Shown here piece by piece: positions 44,211 through 51,806 of a stretch of DNA of 64,000 nt. The stretch is from assembly GCF_001712795.1 (NCBI RefSeq), contig NZ_KV757672.1:1-64000 (forward strand), read 5' to 3'. Position 1 is the first letter of the stretch; each line of letters opens with the position of its first letter. This stretch comes from Nostoc sp. KVJ20. GTDB taxonomy: Bacteria > Cyanobacteriota > Cyanobacteriia > Cyanobacteriales > Nostocaceae. The notes under the pieces are model-generated. The model was not told the origin of the DNA. It was given only the letters and a program-made list of their open reading frames with translations, and ran no database searches. Position numbers and translations under genes: made by a program.

Positions 44211-44275
44211 CAATTGTACTGCCACATAAGTTAACAGCCACCCAACACTGCGACGTTTTGATTAAAATGCAAAGT

Positions 44276-44598
44276 GCGATCGCTATGGTACTTTACCTGT
44301 CCCTGCAAATCAACTTTTGCGAGTCATGGAACTCAAACAGCTAGCGAAAAAACTCGGATTTAGCCGAATAAAACCAGAAAACAAGCAGCACTTTGTTTTA
44401 GAAACGCCAATGGAAGAACCAGCTTGGAATTTATTGGCAGCGAATTTACCAGACAATCTCAAGACACGCTTTGTGTATTCTCCTGGTAAAGTGACGGTGC
44501 GCGGGTTAGGAGTTTTTAAAGCAGATCAACAATTGCAGAATTTGATTGATGCTTTCGGGAGAATGCAGGGTGCGATTCCAGAGGCGGCTATTGTTTGA
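44276..44598 (+). pseudogene. Second copy of the mfd 3' end
   Basis: These 323 bp align without gaps to 43293-43615, including the stop codon, at 310 of 323 positions by my count. The copy starts exactly at a GCGATCGC octamer. Eight of the thirteen differences are third-position silent changes; the others alter three codons (V to F, V to A, G to I). With no start or promoter, it is not expected to be a gene in its own right. Confidence 0.93.
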
Positions 44599-44683
44599 TC
44601 AGTAGTTAAGCAATAATTATTGTTGTGGAGAGCAATCGCGCAATCTCGCACCTACCCTCATTTTCTTTTTTAAGGTGAACTAT

Positions 44684-44776
44684 ATGGCTTCTGAAAAACA
44701 AAAAGCTATACTTGGTCTTTCTACTCATAAAACTTATTACAAGGCTGCCCGCTCAGAACAATTACTGAATCAGTAA
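44684..44776 (+). CDS. Possible 30-residue leader ORF before the TIR gene
   Basis: ATG 44684 follows TTAAGGTGAAC and the product reads MASEKQKAILGLSTHKTYYK, then AARSEQLLNQ. The stop lies three bases before the TIR-gene ATG at 44780. The good ribosome site and tight spacing suggest coupling, but the length is short and the family unknown. Confidence 0.35.
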   Translation: MASEKQKAILGLSTHKTYYKAARSEQLLNQ

Positions 44777-44779
44777 ATT

Positions 44780-46729
44780 ATGTCAGACAGTGTTCATGCA
44801 TCTCTAGAATCCTCAGTAGTTCAAATAAGCCAGTCAAGCAATAGTAGTTCCAAAACTGCAAAGGTTTCCAGTGAATTTGAGGTATTTATTTCCTATCGTA
44901 CTAGCCCCGATCAAGGGCTTGCAGTTGCCCTTAAAGAACTGATTGAGGGGGCAATAGAACCTCAACCTCACGTTTTTGTTGCTGGGGCAGGTGGTCTACG
45001 CCCATCTAACATCGGTTACAAGCCCCAGATACAAGCAGCCGCCCAGTCTTCACGAGCATTTATTGCTATCATTACTCAGCAATCCAAAGAACGTGAGTGG
45101 CTTTTCTTTGAAGCTGGAGCTGCTTGGGGACGCAATCAGTTGTATGCACCCTTACTAGTTGGTACAAGCCCAAGTGAGCTAGCTAGTACTATGGCTGAAT
45201 ATCAAACAGTGCGAGCATCTGATCGAGAAGAGGTTAAGCATCTCTTAATTGCAGTCGCTCAGGCAGTCGGTGGTAATATTAAGACACGTTTCAATCAACG
45301 ATATCAAGCTTTTTCTAAACAAATTGAAGCTTATCAAAAAATAGAGATTATTCAAGAAAACATAGAACAGTCTTCATCTCTATTAGAGATTGTTGAAGAA
45401 AACCTAGAACAGTCTTCATCTCTATTAGAGATTGTTGAAGAAAACCTAGAACAGTCTTCATCTCTATCTCAAGCAATTAAGCTTTTGCAACGTGGAGAAG
45501 TTGAGGAAGCTAACACGCTGTTTGATCGGCTTGAAGAAACTGCATCCACCAATGAAGATAAAGCAACGATTAGAATTGCGAGGTTGCTAAATAGCGATCA
45601 GGAAGAACGTAACCCTCTAAAGGAGCTAGAGTCGCTAGCTCCTGAATTACGTAATACTTACCATTGCCAATTTTGGCTTGGCTTATTTGAATCTCGTGTT
45701 GCCGCTTCCATCTCCTATTATGAAGAATGCCTACGTGTAGCTACAGCCAATAAAGCTACTTTCTTTTCTAACCGAGCAACTCTTTATTTAGCTGAGAAAA
45801 AATTTAAAATCGGTGAGCAAGAGATAGCACTTCACACCTTACGACAAGCAATGGTCAGTGAAGATAGAGAGCTTAGATATGAAGCTGTAGAAACGTGGCA
45901 AAATCTTGACCAAAAGCCTCACATTCTTGAGAAATTAGTTATTTTATTAACTGGTTTAAGCGATAAAGCTGACTCTTCTATTATGCTCAAAGACCTCACA
46001 GAGTTGGCTCTTGATAATAAATGGTCTTCTTTGCTTACTTATTTAGCTCAATATGCAGATCAGGTTGATGCTCAAGGAACTGCTGCAAACAATCTAGGGC
46101 GTGCGTTTTCTGAGTTAAAACTCTATTCGCTTGCCTATCTTGCGTATGCTAAAGCAGCTGAAGCTGGAATATCTGTGGCTAAGGTTAATATTGCAAATCT
46201 TCATTTATGGAATCCTCTTCCGGCTGCTGGCCTTAAACTCTTAAAAGAACATACAGGAACTTACGACGCTGCTGACGCTGGATATCCGTACCATATTCGG
46301 GCTGAACTTGAGCGAAGTGTGCAAAATGAGCAAAAAATAGCAAATGAGTTTTATAAGCAAGGGTATAAAGTTGCCGTGATGATAAGTCATTTCGGGTGGG
46401 AAGCGATTTGCAGTAACAAGATCACTCTAGAAGGCAAACAAATCGAACTAGAATCTGGAATAGCAACTATCAAAGAAAGCGAACCGAATTGCCTCAAGTT
46501 CATTACGAATGATGAAAAGGTTTACTTAGAACTAAAATGTGTTGGTCGTACTATCGGACTATGGCAAGCTGCCAACACAGCTTCATGTACAGCCCTTTAT
46601 TGCTTTACAGAAGCAGGTTATATGCTTGAGTTAAGTGTACATTTGACAGATATCACTATAGAACCCATTCTTAAGAAATATTCAATTCTCTGCGTAACTG
46701 AGGCAGTAGTGCAATCGCCTTCGACGTAG
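44780..46729 (+). CDS. TIR-domain protein with helical-repeat and unknown C-terminal region
   Basis: The 649-residue product has a TIR domain at about residues 35-165: EFEVFISYRTSPDQGLAVAL, then SSRAFIAIITQQSKEREWLF and FEAGAAWGR, in which the E is the expected catalytic glutamate of TIR NAD-hydrolases. A Q/S/E-rich linker with three 14-residue repeats follows, then about 300 residues of TPR- or Sel1-like helices, then a beta-rich C-terminus (about 520-649) with KVYLELKCVGRTIGLW that I do not recognise. No NTPase P-loop is present. Position among toxin-antitoxin genes suggests abortive-infection-type defence; that is inference. Confidence 0.8.
   Translation: MSDSVHASLESSVVQISQSSNSSSKTAKVSSEFEVFISYRTSPDQGLAVALKELIEGAIEPQPHVFVAGAGGLRPSNIGYKPQIQAAAQSSRAFIAIITQQSKEREWLFFEAGAAWGRNQLYAPLLVGTSPSELASTMAEYQTVRASDREEVKHLLIAVAQAVGGNIKTRFNQRYQAFSKQIEAYQKIEIIQENIEQSSSLLEIVEENLEQSSSLLEIVEENLEQSSSLSQAIKLLQRGEVEEANTLFDRLEETASTNEDKATIRIARLLNSDQEERNPLKELESLAPELRNTYHCQFWLGLFESRVAASISYYEECLRVATANKATFFSNRATLYLAEKKFKIGEQEIALHTLRQAMVSEDRELRYEAVETWQNLDQKPHILEKLVILLTGLSDKADSSIMLKDLTELALDNKWSSLLTYLAQYADQVDAQGTAANNLGRAFSELKLYSLAYLAYAKAAEAGISVAKVNIANLHLWNPLPAAGLKLLKEHTGTYDAADAGYPYHIRAELERSVQNEQKIANEFYKQGYKVAVMISHFGWEAICSNKITLEGKQIELESGIATIKESEPNCLKFITNDEKVYLELKCVGRTIGLWQAANTASCTALYCFTEAGYMLELSVHLTDITIEPILKKYSILCVTEAVVQSPST
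45344..45469 (+). repeat. Three tandem 42 bp units in the TIR gene
   Basis: Units start at 45344, 45386 and 45428; each encodes EI(I/V)xENxEQSSSLL. Units 2 and 3 are virtually identical. They sit in the linker after the TIR domain and could vary in number without a frame change. Confidence 0.9.
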
Positions 46730-46897
46730 TTTGGTTTTCCTAAATCAACTCAACACTTGCTTCTACTCAAACCCTACTACTTCTGCTATTGAGAGCGATC
46801 GCGCTTTGCTCTCACCCCAAGCGATCGCACCCTAAAAACCCCAACAGACTACAAGCAGAGATAATTTATAGTATGACTTTCGTAATAATTGACAGCT

Positions 46898-47002
46898 ATG
46901 ACAGAGCTACATGAACAAGCGATCGCTAAACTAAAAAACTTGCCTGCCAATGAACAAGATGCGATCATAGCAATAGTTGTGAAATATCTCGAAGATAAGT
47001 AA
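46898..47002 (+). CDS. Possible 34-residue antitoxin-like ORF
   Basis: The product is MTELHEQAIAKLKNLPANEQ, then DAIIAIVVKYLEDK. It resembles short helical openings of cyanobacterial addiction-module components. Its stop is 3 bases before the next ATG, so it looks like the first gene of a three-gene unit with the following small gene and PIN toxin. Confidence 0.45.
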   Translation: MTELHEQAIAKLKNLPANEQDAIIAIVVKYLEDK

Positions 47003-47005
47003 GTT

Positions 47006-47230
47006 ATGTCAACAATATCGGGAAAATTAGAAGAACGAGTAGCGATTCTAGAGGCAGAAGTTGCACGCCTTAAAAGTAAATTAGAGGTTGTTTCCTCCCC
47101 GACAATACCTTGGTGGGAAAAGATTTCTGGAACATTTACTGATAACTCAGCTTATGATGATGCTATGCAACTAGGGCGCGAATATCGTGAATCCCTGCGC
47201 TCAAATTCTGTAGAACCACACGATATATAA
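47006..47230 (+). CDS. Small antitoxin-like protein next to a PIN toxin
   Basis: The 74-residue product has a leucine-zipper-like N-terminal helix (LEERVAILEAEVARLKSKLE), then PWWEKISGTFTDNSAYDDAM and a charged helix. This coiled-coil plus W-E-K-I-x-G-x-F pattern is common in cyanobacterial antitoxins next to PIN genes. The PIN gene begins at the base after its stop codon. Confidence 0.75.
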   Translation: MSTISGKLEERVAILEAEVARLKSKLEVVSSPTIPWWEKISGTFTDNSAYDDAMQLGREYRESLRSNSVEPHDI

Positions 47231-47650
47231 ATGTACGTTTTTGATACCGACCATCTCAGCATTTTGGAACGTAGAGGAGCAGGGGCACAAGGTATTTTCA
47301 TGCGGTTGGCCAATGTCAATCCGAATGAGGTTGTAGCAACAATCATTAGCTACGAGGAGCAAATGCGAGGGTGGTTGAGTTATATAAAAAAAGCTCAAAG
47401 TGTTGAGGCACAAATTGCAGCCTATAAACAGTTAAATAGGCAACTAACTAATTACTGTGCTATCCCAATTCTAGAATTTGATGAACAAGCAGCTCAAGAA
47501 TTCCAACGTCTAAAAAAGGTGTATCCAAGACTTGGTACAATGGATTTGAAAATTGCTGCGATCGCCTTAGTAAATCAAGCCATTCTATTGACTCGTAATT
47601 CCTCTGATTTTGGACAAATTGTGGGTTTACGTACAGAAGACTGGACATAA
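47231..47650 (+). CDS. PIN-domain toxin (VapC-like)
   Basis: The 139-residue product has the PIN acidic residues: YVFDTDHLSILER at the start (D5), ISYEEQMRGW (E), then TMDLKIAAIALVNQAILLTR and NSSDFGQI (D and D). It is expected to be an Mg-dependent RNase neutralised by the upstream protein. The module is not adjacent to any mobile element that I can see. Confidence 0.9.
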   Translation: MYVFDTDHLSILERRGAGAQGIFMRLANVNPNEVVATIISYEEQMRGWLSYIKKAQSVEAQIAAYKQLNRQLTNYCAIPILEFDEQAAQEFQRLKKVYPRLGTMDLKIAAIALVNQAILLTRNSSDFGQIVGLRTEDWT

Positions 47651-47838
47651 AAGCGTTCGCCCTTGGCGTTGGCGCAGCCATCGCTTTAGCCATAGTTTGG
47701 ATAGAATCATTGTGCAGTAAATAGTCCATCCTTTTTTATTACATTTGTACCCCTTGAATGCTTACGTTTAAGCAGCCACAATTGAGAGCAAACAAGTATA
47801 GTTGCTAGGATATTCTCACAAACTAGCTCAACAAGCGC

Positions 47839-48042
47839 ATGAAAATCAGAGCAATCATTCATCCAGCAGAAGAAGGCGGCTATTGGGCAGAGGTTCCCGC
47901 ACTTCCCGGTTGTATTACCGAAGGAGATACCATAGAAGAGGTGATGGCTAATTTAAAAGATGCTATTGAAGGTTGGCTTGAAGTTGCCAATAATCGTAAT
48001 GCAATTAAGTCAACAGATCAAGTTGTCGAAATTGCTGTATGA
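47839..48042 (+). CDS. hicB: HicB-family antitoxin
   Basis: The 67-residue product has KIRAIIHPAEEGGYWAEVPA, then LPGCITEGDTIEEVMANLKD, the partially degraded RNase H fold of HicB. It lacks a separate DNA-binding domain, as in short HicB proteins. Its stop overlaps the hicA start by four bases. Confidence 0.92.
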   Translation: MKIRAIIHPAEEGGYWAEVPALPGCITEGDTIEEVMANLKDAIEGWLEVANNRNAIKSTDQVVEIAV

Positions 48043-48248
48043 AATCGGTTTCTGGCAAGCAACTTTGTAAGATTGTGGAACAAAAAGGTTGGGTTTTGCA
48101 AAGAATTACTGGCAGTCATCATATTTATGAAAACCTTGAAGTAGAAAAAATCCTGTCAATTCCTGTTCACCGCAATCAAGATTTGAAAGTTGGAACCTTG
48201 AAAGCCTTGATGAAAATAGCCCAGCTATGTGAAGAAGATTTACTTTAA
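48039..48248 (+). CDS. hicA: HicA-family mRNA interferase toxin
   Basis: The 69-residue product has the HicA core: KQLCKIVEQKGWVLQRITGS, then HHIYEN with the catalytic histidine, and SIPVHRNQDLKVGTLKALMK. It is downstream of hicB with ATGA overlap. The order hicB-hicA is less common than hicA-hicB overall but occurs often in cyanobacteria. Confidence 0.92.
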   Translation: MKSVSGKQLCKIVEQKGWVLQRITGSHHIYENLEVEKILSIPVHRNQDLKVGTLKALMKIAQLCEEDLL

Positions 48249-48255
48249 TTATGAA

Positions 48256-48759
48256 TTACTGCTTTGATTCATCAACTAAATTGCTTGGTTCACCAGGGTA
48301 AAAATCATAGTCCACAATCTCTGATAAACTGTAAGGACACTCCAGCGGAAAAGTCTGCTTGGGCAAATCTGTTTCTCCAACAGCTAATTCGACACCTCTA
48401 AGGTAGGCTTTGCGAAGTGCTTCTTCAAGGTAGGGTTTGAGGCTAGGATTGTCTTCAAGCAGTTCAGCAATATCTAAGCGTTGAATCCGGAGTGTTGCTA
48501 ACCAGCTACGGCTACGGCGTTGAGACTGGTATTGCCATTTTAGTAAATGTCCAATCAACACACTTAGACGGTTTCGCAATTCTTGACGTTGCTGTTTACC
48601 CAAAGATTGAATCTCCTCAATCAGATTTTGCAGATCAATCTGACTCCACTGCTCATTACGAAGTAAAGTTACTTGTTCCTGTGTCCAAGCGTAAAAATCA
48701 GTTTCGTAGAGGCTTGGTAAAGGCATTGGTATCTTTGGGTTTATTTCAGGTACACCCAT
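48256..48759 (-). CDS. DUF29-family protein
   Basis: The 167-residue product has LYETDFYAWTQEQVTLLRNE, then LIEEIQSLGKQQRQELRNRL, and LIGHLLKWQYQSQRRSRSW, the typical DUF29 sequence, a family that is widespread in cyanobacteria and of unknown function. It is convergent with hicA and ends 7 bases from it. It probably starts at 48759. Confidence 0.92.
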   Translation of the reverse strand: MGVPEINPKIPMPLPSLYETDFYAWTQEQVTLLRNEQWSQIDLQNLIEEIQSLGKQQRQELRNRLSVLIGHLLKWQYQSQRRSRSWLATLRIQRLDIAELLEDNPSLKPYLEEALRKAYLRGVELAVGETDLPKQTFPLECPYSLSEIVDYDFYPGEPSNLVDESKQ

Positions 48760-48866
48760 CAGGTTAGTTCAACCTTAATGTCTTTGCTTTTATTATAAAA
48801 CTGTCTCAAATAGAGGCGAGCAATAAGACGCTTCACTGAACTGTATTGGTTTATAGGTAGATATAT

Positions 48867-48898
48867 CACACTATTACGTAGATATATGTAATAGTGTG
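48867..48898. repeat. Hairpin upstream of the DUF29 gene
   Basis: CACACTATTAC (48867-48877) pairs perfectly with GTAATAGTGTG (48888-48898) around GTAGATATAT. It lies between divergent-looking space and two minus-strand genes, so it may end the transcript of the gene at 49040-49411. Confidence 0.65.
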
Positions 48899-49039
48899 TT
48901 TAACTTGTTTATCAATTTGATGGCTGAATTAGTTGTTTAGACTTAATATATTCTTACAAAGCCATCACTCGACATTGAGCCTAAAGGCTTGTCTTCCCTA
49001 ACTCTAGACATTTTTTCATTCGTCAAACTCAGGTTAAAT

Positions 49040-49411
49040 TCAATGAATTCTCTCTCTAAGTAATTGTTCTTCTAAAGCAGCAATACGATTGTATGCCGCT
49101 GTTAATTGCGCTGTCAGTCGTTGTATTTGAATTTCTGGTGTTATGTTATCTCCAGCTTGACGATGCATGTCTAGATAAATGCCATCTGTCAACACATCCT
49201 TGTGTTCCATTTCTGGATTTAAACTGATACGTCCTTTGAACTGGTAGCCCCCAATCGAGCCATTTTCCTGATAATTATCCTTTGCTTGTGTATTCGCTAA
49301 AGAACACTCTGAGAAAGCTTGAGTAACTTTAGCATCAAGTTGCTCAATCACTTGGCAGAGGGCATCCAGTTTTTCGCTTAAAGTCAGGATTTGCTGCTGT
49401 AATGGCTCCAT
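49040..49411 (-). CDS. Coiled-coil hypothetical
   Basis: The 123-residue product has coiled-coil helices at both ends (MEPLQQQILTLSEKLDALCQ and LTAQLTAAYNRIAALEEQLL), and a middle part with GGYQFKGRISLNPEMEHKDV. I do not recognise a family. A coiled-coil partner or structural role is possible. Confidence 0.65.
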   Translation of the reverse strand: MEPLQQQILTLSEKLDALCQVIEQLDAKVTQAFSECSLANTQAKDNYQENGSIGGYQFKGRISLNPEMEHKDVLTDGIYLDMHRQAGDNITPEIQIQRLTAQLTAAYNRIAALEEQLLRERIH

Positions 49412-49931
49412 TTAATACCCTGTATCCGTACATTTTCTCTATGTTATTCAATTTACTCCCCAACTTAACAATACTTATGAATTATTTAAGTATTGATAAT
49501 TTTTCGTGGAAATTTTAAATATAAGTAAAGTTTGACCATGAGTACCACTAAGGAAATTTATGGAGAAAAATTAATCTTTAGGTAGTGATTTGCTGACAAA
49601 CTTGCTACGTTGAGTAAAATCTTCAAATTTATACGTATTACCAATAAAAATACTGGTAATTTTCCAACTCTACTTTTCAGCTAATGAGCCTCTGGTAATC
49701 TCTGCTTAATCAGGACTTACGTAAACAATAGCCAAAATGAATGATTTTCATGTAGACGCAAAGCGGCTACTCTGACGAGAACGCTTTCAGTGTTAGCGCA
49801 GCGGTAGCGACGTTCGCGCAGCGTCTCGCAGAGAAGGAGCGTCACCCGTAGGGTATTGCCCCAGAGCGCTTATAGTTTTGTGTCACTCCTATTAATATTA
49901 GGTATAATCAAAAATTTTAAATCCAAAATCA
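49412..49931. other. Intergenic region with GC-rich repeat block
   Basis: Nothing coding was recognised. Positions about 49750-49850 hold the dispersed repeat GCGCAGCGGTAGCGACGTTC, then GCGCAGCGTCTCGCAGAG. The 150 bases on the left are A/T-rich. Confidence 0.5.
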
Positions 49932-51089
49932 ATGGATCGACGGTCTTTTTTGCTAAGTACAAGTACGCTAGCACTTTCACAACTGCTTTTTGGCTGTGGT
50001 GGAAACAAGCAGACACAACTAAAAGTGCAGTTATTAAAAGGTTCTATACCTGGTCAGGTGGTGAATCAGTTCCACAATGGTTTGCAACAACAGGCGCAGT
50101 TAAAGTTTTCTCCAGTCGAGCAGTTACAGGATTTATTTCAGCAATTACAAAATTGGCAGCAGAAACCGAAAAGTACTGATGAGCAAGGATGGAGTCGCTT
50201 TATACCCTTTAGGCAAGGTCAAAAAGCAGCGGAGGCAGACCTAGTGACATTGGGAGATTACTGGCTAAAAGCAGCTATTGAGCAGAAATTGATTCAACCA
50301 CTCCAAGAAGTAGGGGGAAACCAATTAAAACAGTGGTCTGCTTTAGATGAAAGGTGGAAGAAATTAGTAACGCGCAACGACCAAGGTAACTTGGATACTC
50401 AAGGAAAGGTGTGGGGTGCGCCTTACCGCTGGGGTAGCACGGTGATTGTTTATAACCGTGACAAGTTCCGAAATTTGGGATGGACACCCAAAGATTGGAG
50501 TGATTTGTGGCGAGATGAAATGCAGCAGCACATTTCTCTACTTAATCAACCACGAGAAGTTATTGGTCTGGCCTTAAAGAAGCTAGGAAAATCCTATAAT
50601 ACAGAGAATCTTGACCAAGTACCAGACTTGGAAAAAGAATTACAGACATTAAATCAACAGGTGAAATTCTACAGTTCCAATCACTATTTGGAACCCCTAA
50701 TTATGGGAGACACTTGGCTAGCGGTTGGTTGGTCAAGCGATGTACTGCCAGTTTTGGGACGTTATCCGCAACTCGGCGCAGTTATCCCCCAGTCAGGAAC
50801 AGCAATGTGGGCAGATTTGTGGGTACGTCCGGCAGGTATTACTAAGGATACTTTATCAGATCAATGGATTGATTTTTGTTGGCAACCAAGTACAGCTAAA
50901 CAAATTTCGGTGCTGACCAAAAGTAATTCACCAATTTCTACAAATATTGCCGCTTCCGATATCCCAGAACCATTATTGAGCATCTTACAGAGCGATCGCA
51001 ACATTTTCAATAAAAGCGAATTTTTACTTCCCTTACCCCCATCAGCAATAAAACAATACGAGTCTTTATTCGCAAAAATTAAGGTTTAA
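49932..51089 (+). CDS. Extracellular solute-binding lipoprotein (PotD-like)
   Basis: The 385-residue product begins MDRRSFLLSTSTLALSQLLF then GCGG; the pair R-R followed by a hydrophobic stretch and L-F-G-C suggests Tat- or Sec-exported lipoprotein. The body resembles polyamine-type binding proteins (LVTLGDYWLKAAIEQKLIQP, then WGAPYRWGSTVIVYNRDKFR). No ABC permease gene is adjacent. I cannot define the ligand. Confidence 0.82.
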   Translation: MDRRSFLLSTSTLALSQLLFGCGGNKQTQLKVQLLKGSIPGQVVNQFHNGLQQQAQLKFSPVEQLQDLFQQLQNWQQKPKSTDEQGWSRFIPFRQGQKAAEADLVTLGDYWLKAAIEQKLIQPLQEVGGNQLKQWSALDERWKKLVTRNDQGNLDTQGKVWGAPYRWGSTVIVYNRDKFRNLGWTPKDWSDLWRDEMQQHISLLNQPREVIGLALKKLGKSYNTENLDQVPDLEKELQTLNQQVKFYSSNHYLEPLIMGDTWLAVGWSSDVLPVLGRYPQLGAVIPQSGTAMWADLWVRPAGITKDTLSDQWIDFCWQPSTAKQISVLTKSNSPISTNIAASDIPEPLLSILQSDRNIFNKSEFLLPLPPSAIKQYESLFAKIKV

Positions 51090-51091
51090 TT

Positions 51092-51182
51092 AGGAATTGG
51101 GCATTGGGCATTGGGCATTGGGCATTGGGCATGGTTATTCTCCTTGTCCGTTTCATCTCTCCCAATCCCCAGTCCCCAGTCC
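51092..51182. repeat. Tandem GGGCATT and CCCAGTCCCCAGT units
   Basis: Five GGGCATT heptamers are followed by CCCCAGTCCCCAGTCCCC, between convergent genes. Confidence 0.85.
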
Positions 51183-51189
51183 CCAATCC

Positions 51190-51738
51190 CTACAAAGAAC
51201 GCTGTAACCCTATCTTGTTCTTAAGATTTGTTTGGATACTGCATAAAGCTGGACTTGTACTAAAGTTACAGGTGTAGGTTGCCAAGGGTTCTTTTTGATA
51301 GTTAAATACCCTGACGTTATAACCAAAGTTCCGTGCAGCGCTACCCAAGCGATTTACGAAGTCGTAGCGCTCCACATACTCTAGTAAGCTCCAAATTTGC
51401 TGATTCACGATCAAGTCTACTCGTGCAGGTTCTTTGTTAGAAGCTGGATATGCTATCCAATTATCCAATAGCTTTTTCTCAGAGTTTTGTTGTGCCCACC
51501 ATAAGCTAGGAACGGTTAATTGTACTGGGTTAATGGTGTTAGCTGTAATTACATAGTCTTTTGGCTTGGTTAATAAATCTAGTTCCAGAGGCGCACTAGA
51601 AGGTGACGGTATTGAAGAAGTTTGCGCTAGTGAGGGCGGGACTAATAAAGCTGAGAGGGTAATGGTTAGTAGTAATGAAAACGATATCTGGCGATCGCTA
51701 CGCCCGCCGCAGGCATCGCACAATTTAGGTATATGCAT
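51190..51738 (-). CDS. Secreted hypothetical with signal peptide
   Basis: The 182-residue product has a signal-like segment (FSLLLTITLSALLVPPSLAQ) after an odd basic and cysteine-containing N-terminus (LCDACGGRSDRQ) that is encoded by a dispersed repeat. The mature part has PSLWWAQQNSEKKLLDNWIA and ARVDLIVNQQIWSLLEYVER, which I recognise as a conserved cyanobacterial exported protein without assigned function. The natural start may lie just inside or after the repeat. Confidence 0.75.
   Translation of the reverse strand: MHIPKLCDACGGRSDRQISFSLLLTITLSALLVPPSLAQTSSIPSPSSAPLELDLLTKPKDYVITANTINPVQLTVPSLWWAQQNSEKKLLDNWIAYPASNKEPARVDLIVNQQIWSLLEYVERYDFVNRLGSAARNFGYNVRVFNYQKEPLATYTCNFSTSPALCSIQTNLKNKIGLQRSL
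51686..51722. repeat. Dispersed repeat at the 5' end of the secreted-protein gene
   Basis: CGATCGCTACGCCCGCCGCA then GGCATCGCAC is a GC-rich repeat unlike the flanks; the encoded residues C-D-A-C-G-G-R precede the signal peptide. Confidence 0.6.
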
Positions 51739-51806
51739 AGCTGATACTAATTCGTAATTCGTAATTCGTAATTCGTAATTAAGGCAATAGTAAAAATTCG
51801 CACAAG

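Noticed and set aside
44317..44598. A 93-residue gene from TTG 44317
   Set aside because: It is the duplicated mfd 3' end without its own start or promoter; no independent function is expected.
44780..46729. STAND-type NTPase in the TIR protein
   Set aside because: There is no P-loop (GxxxxGK[ST]) in the protein, only TIR and helical repeats.
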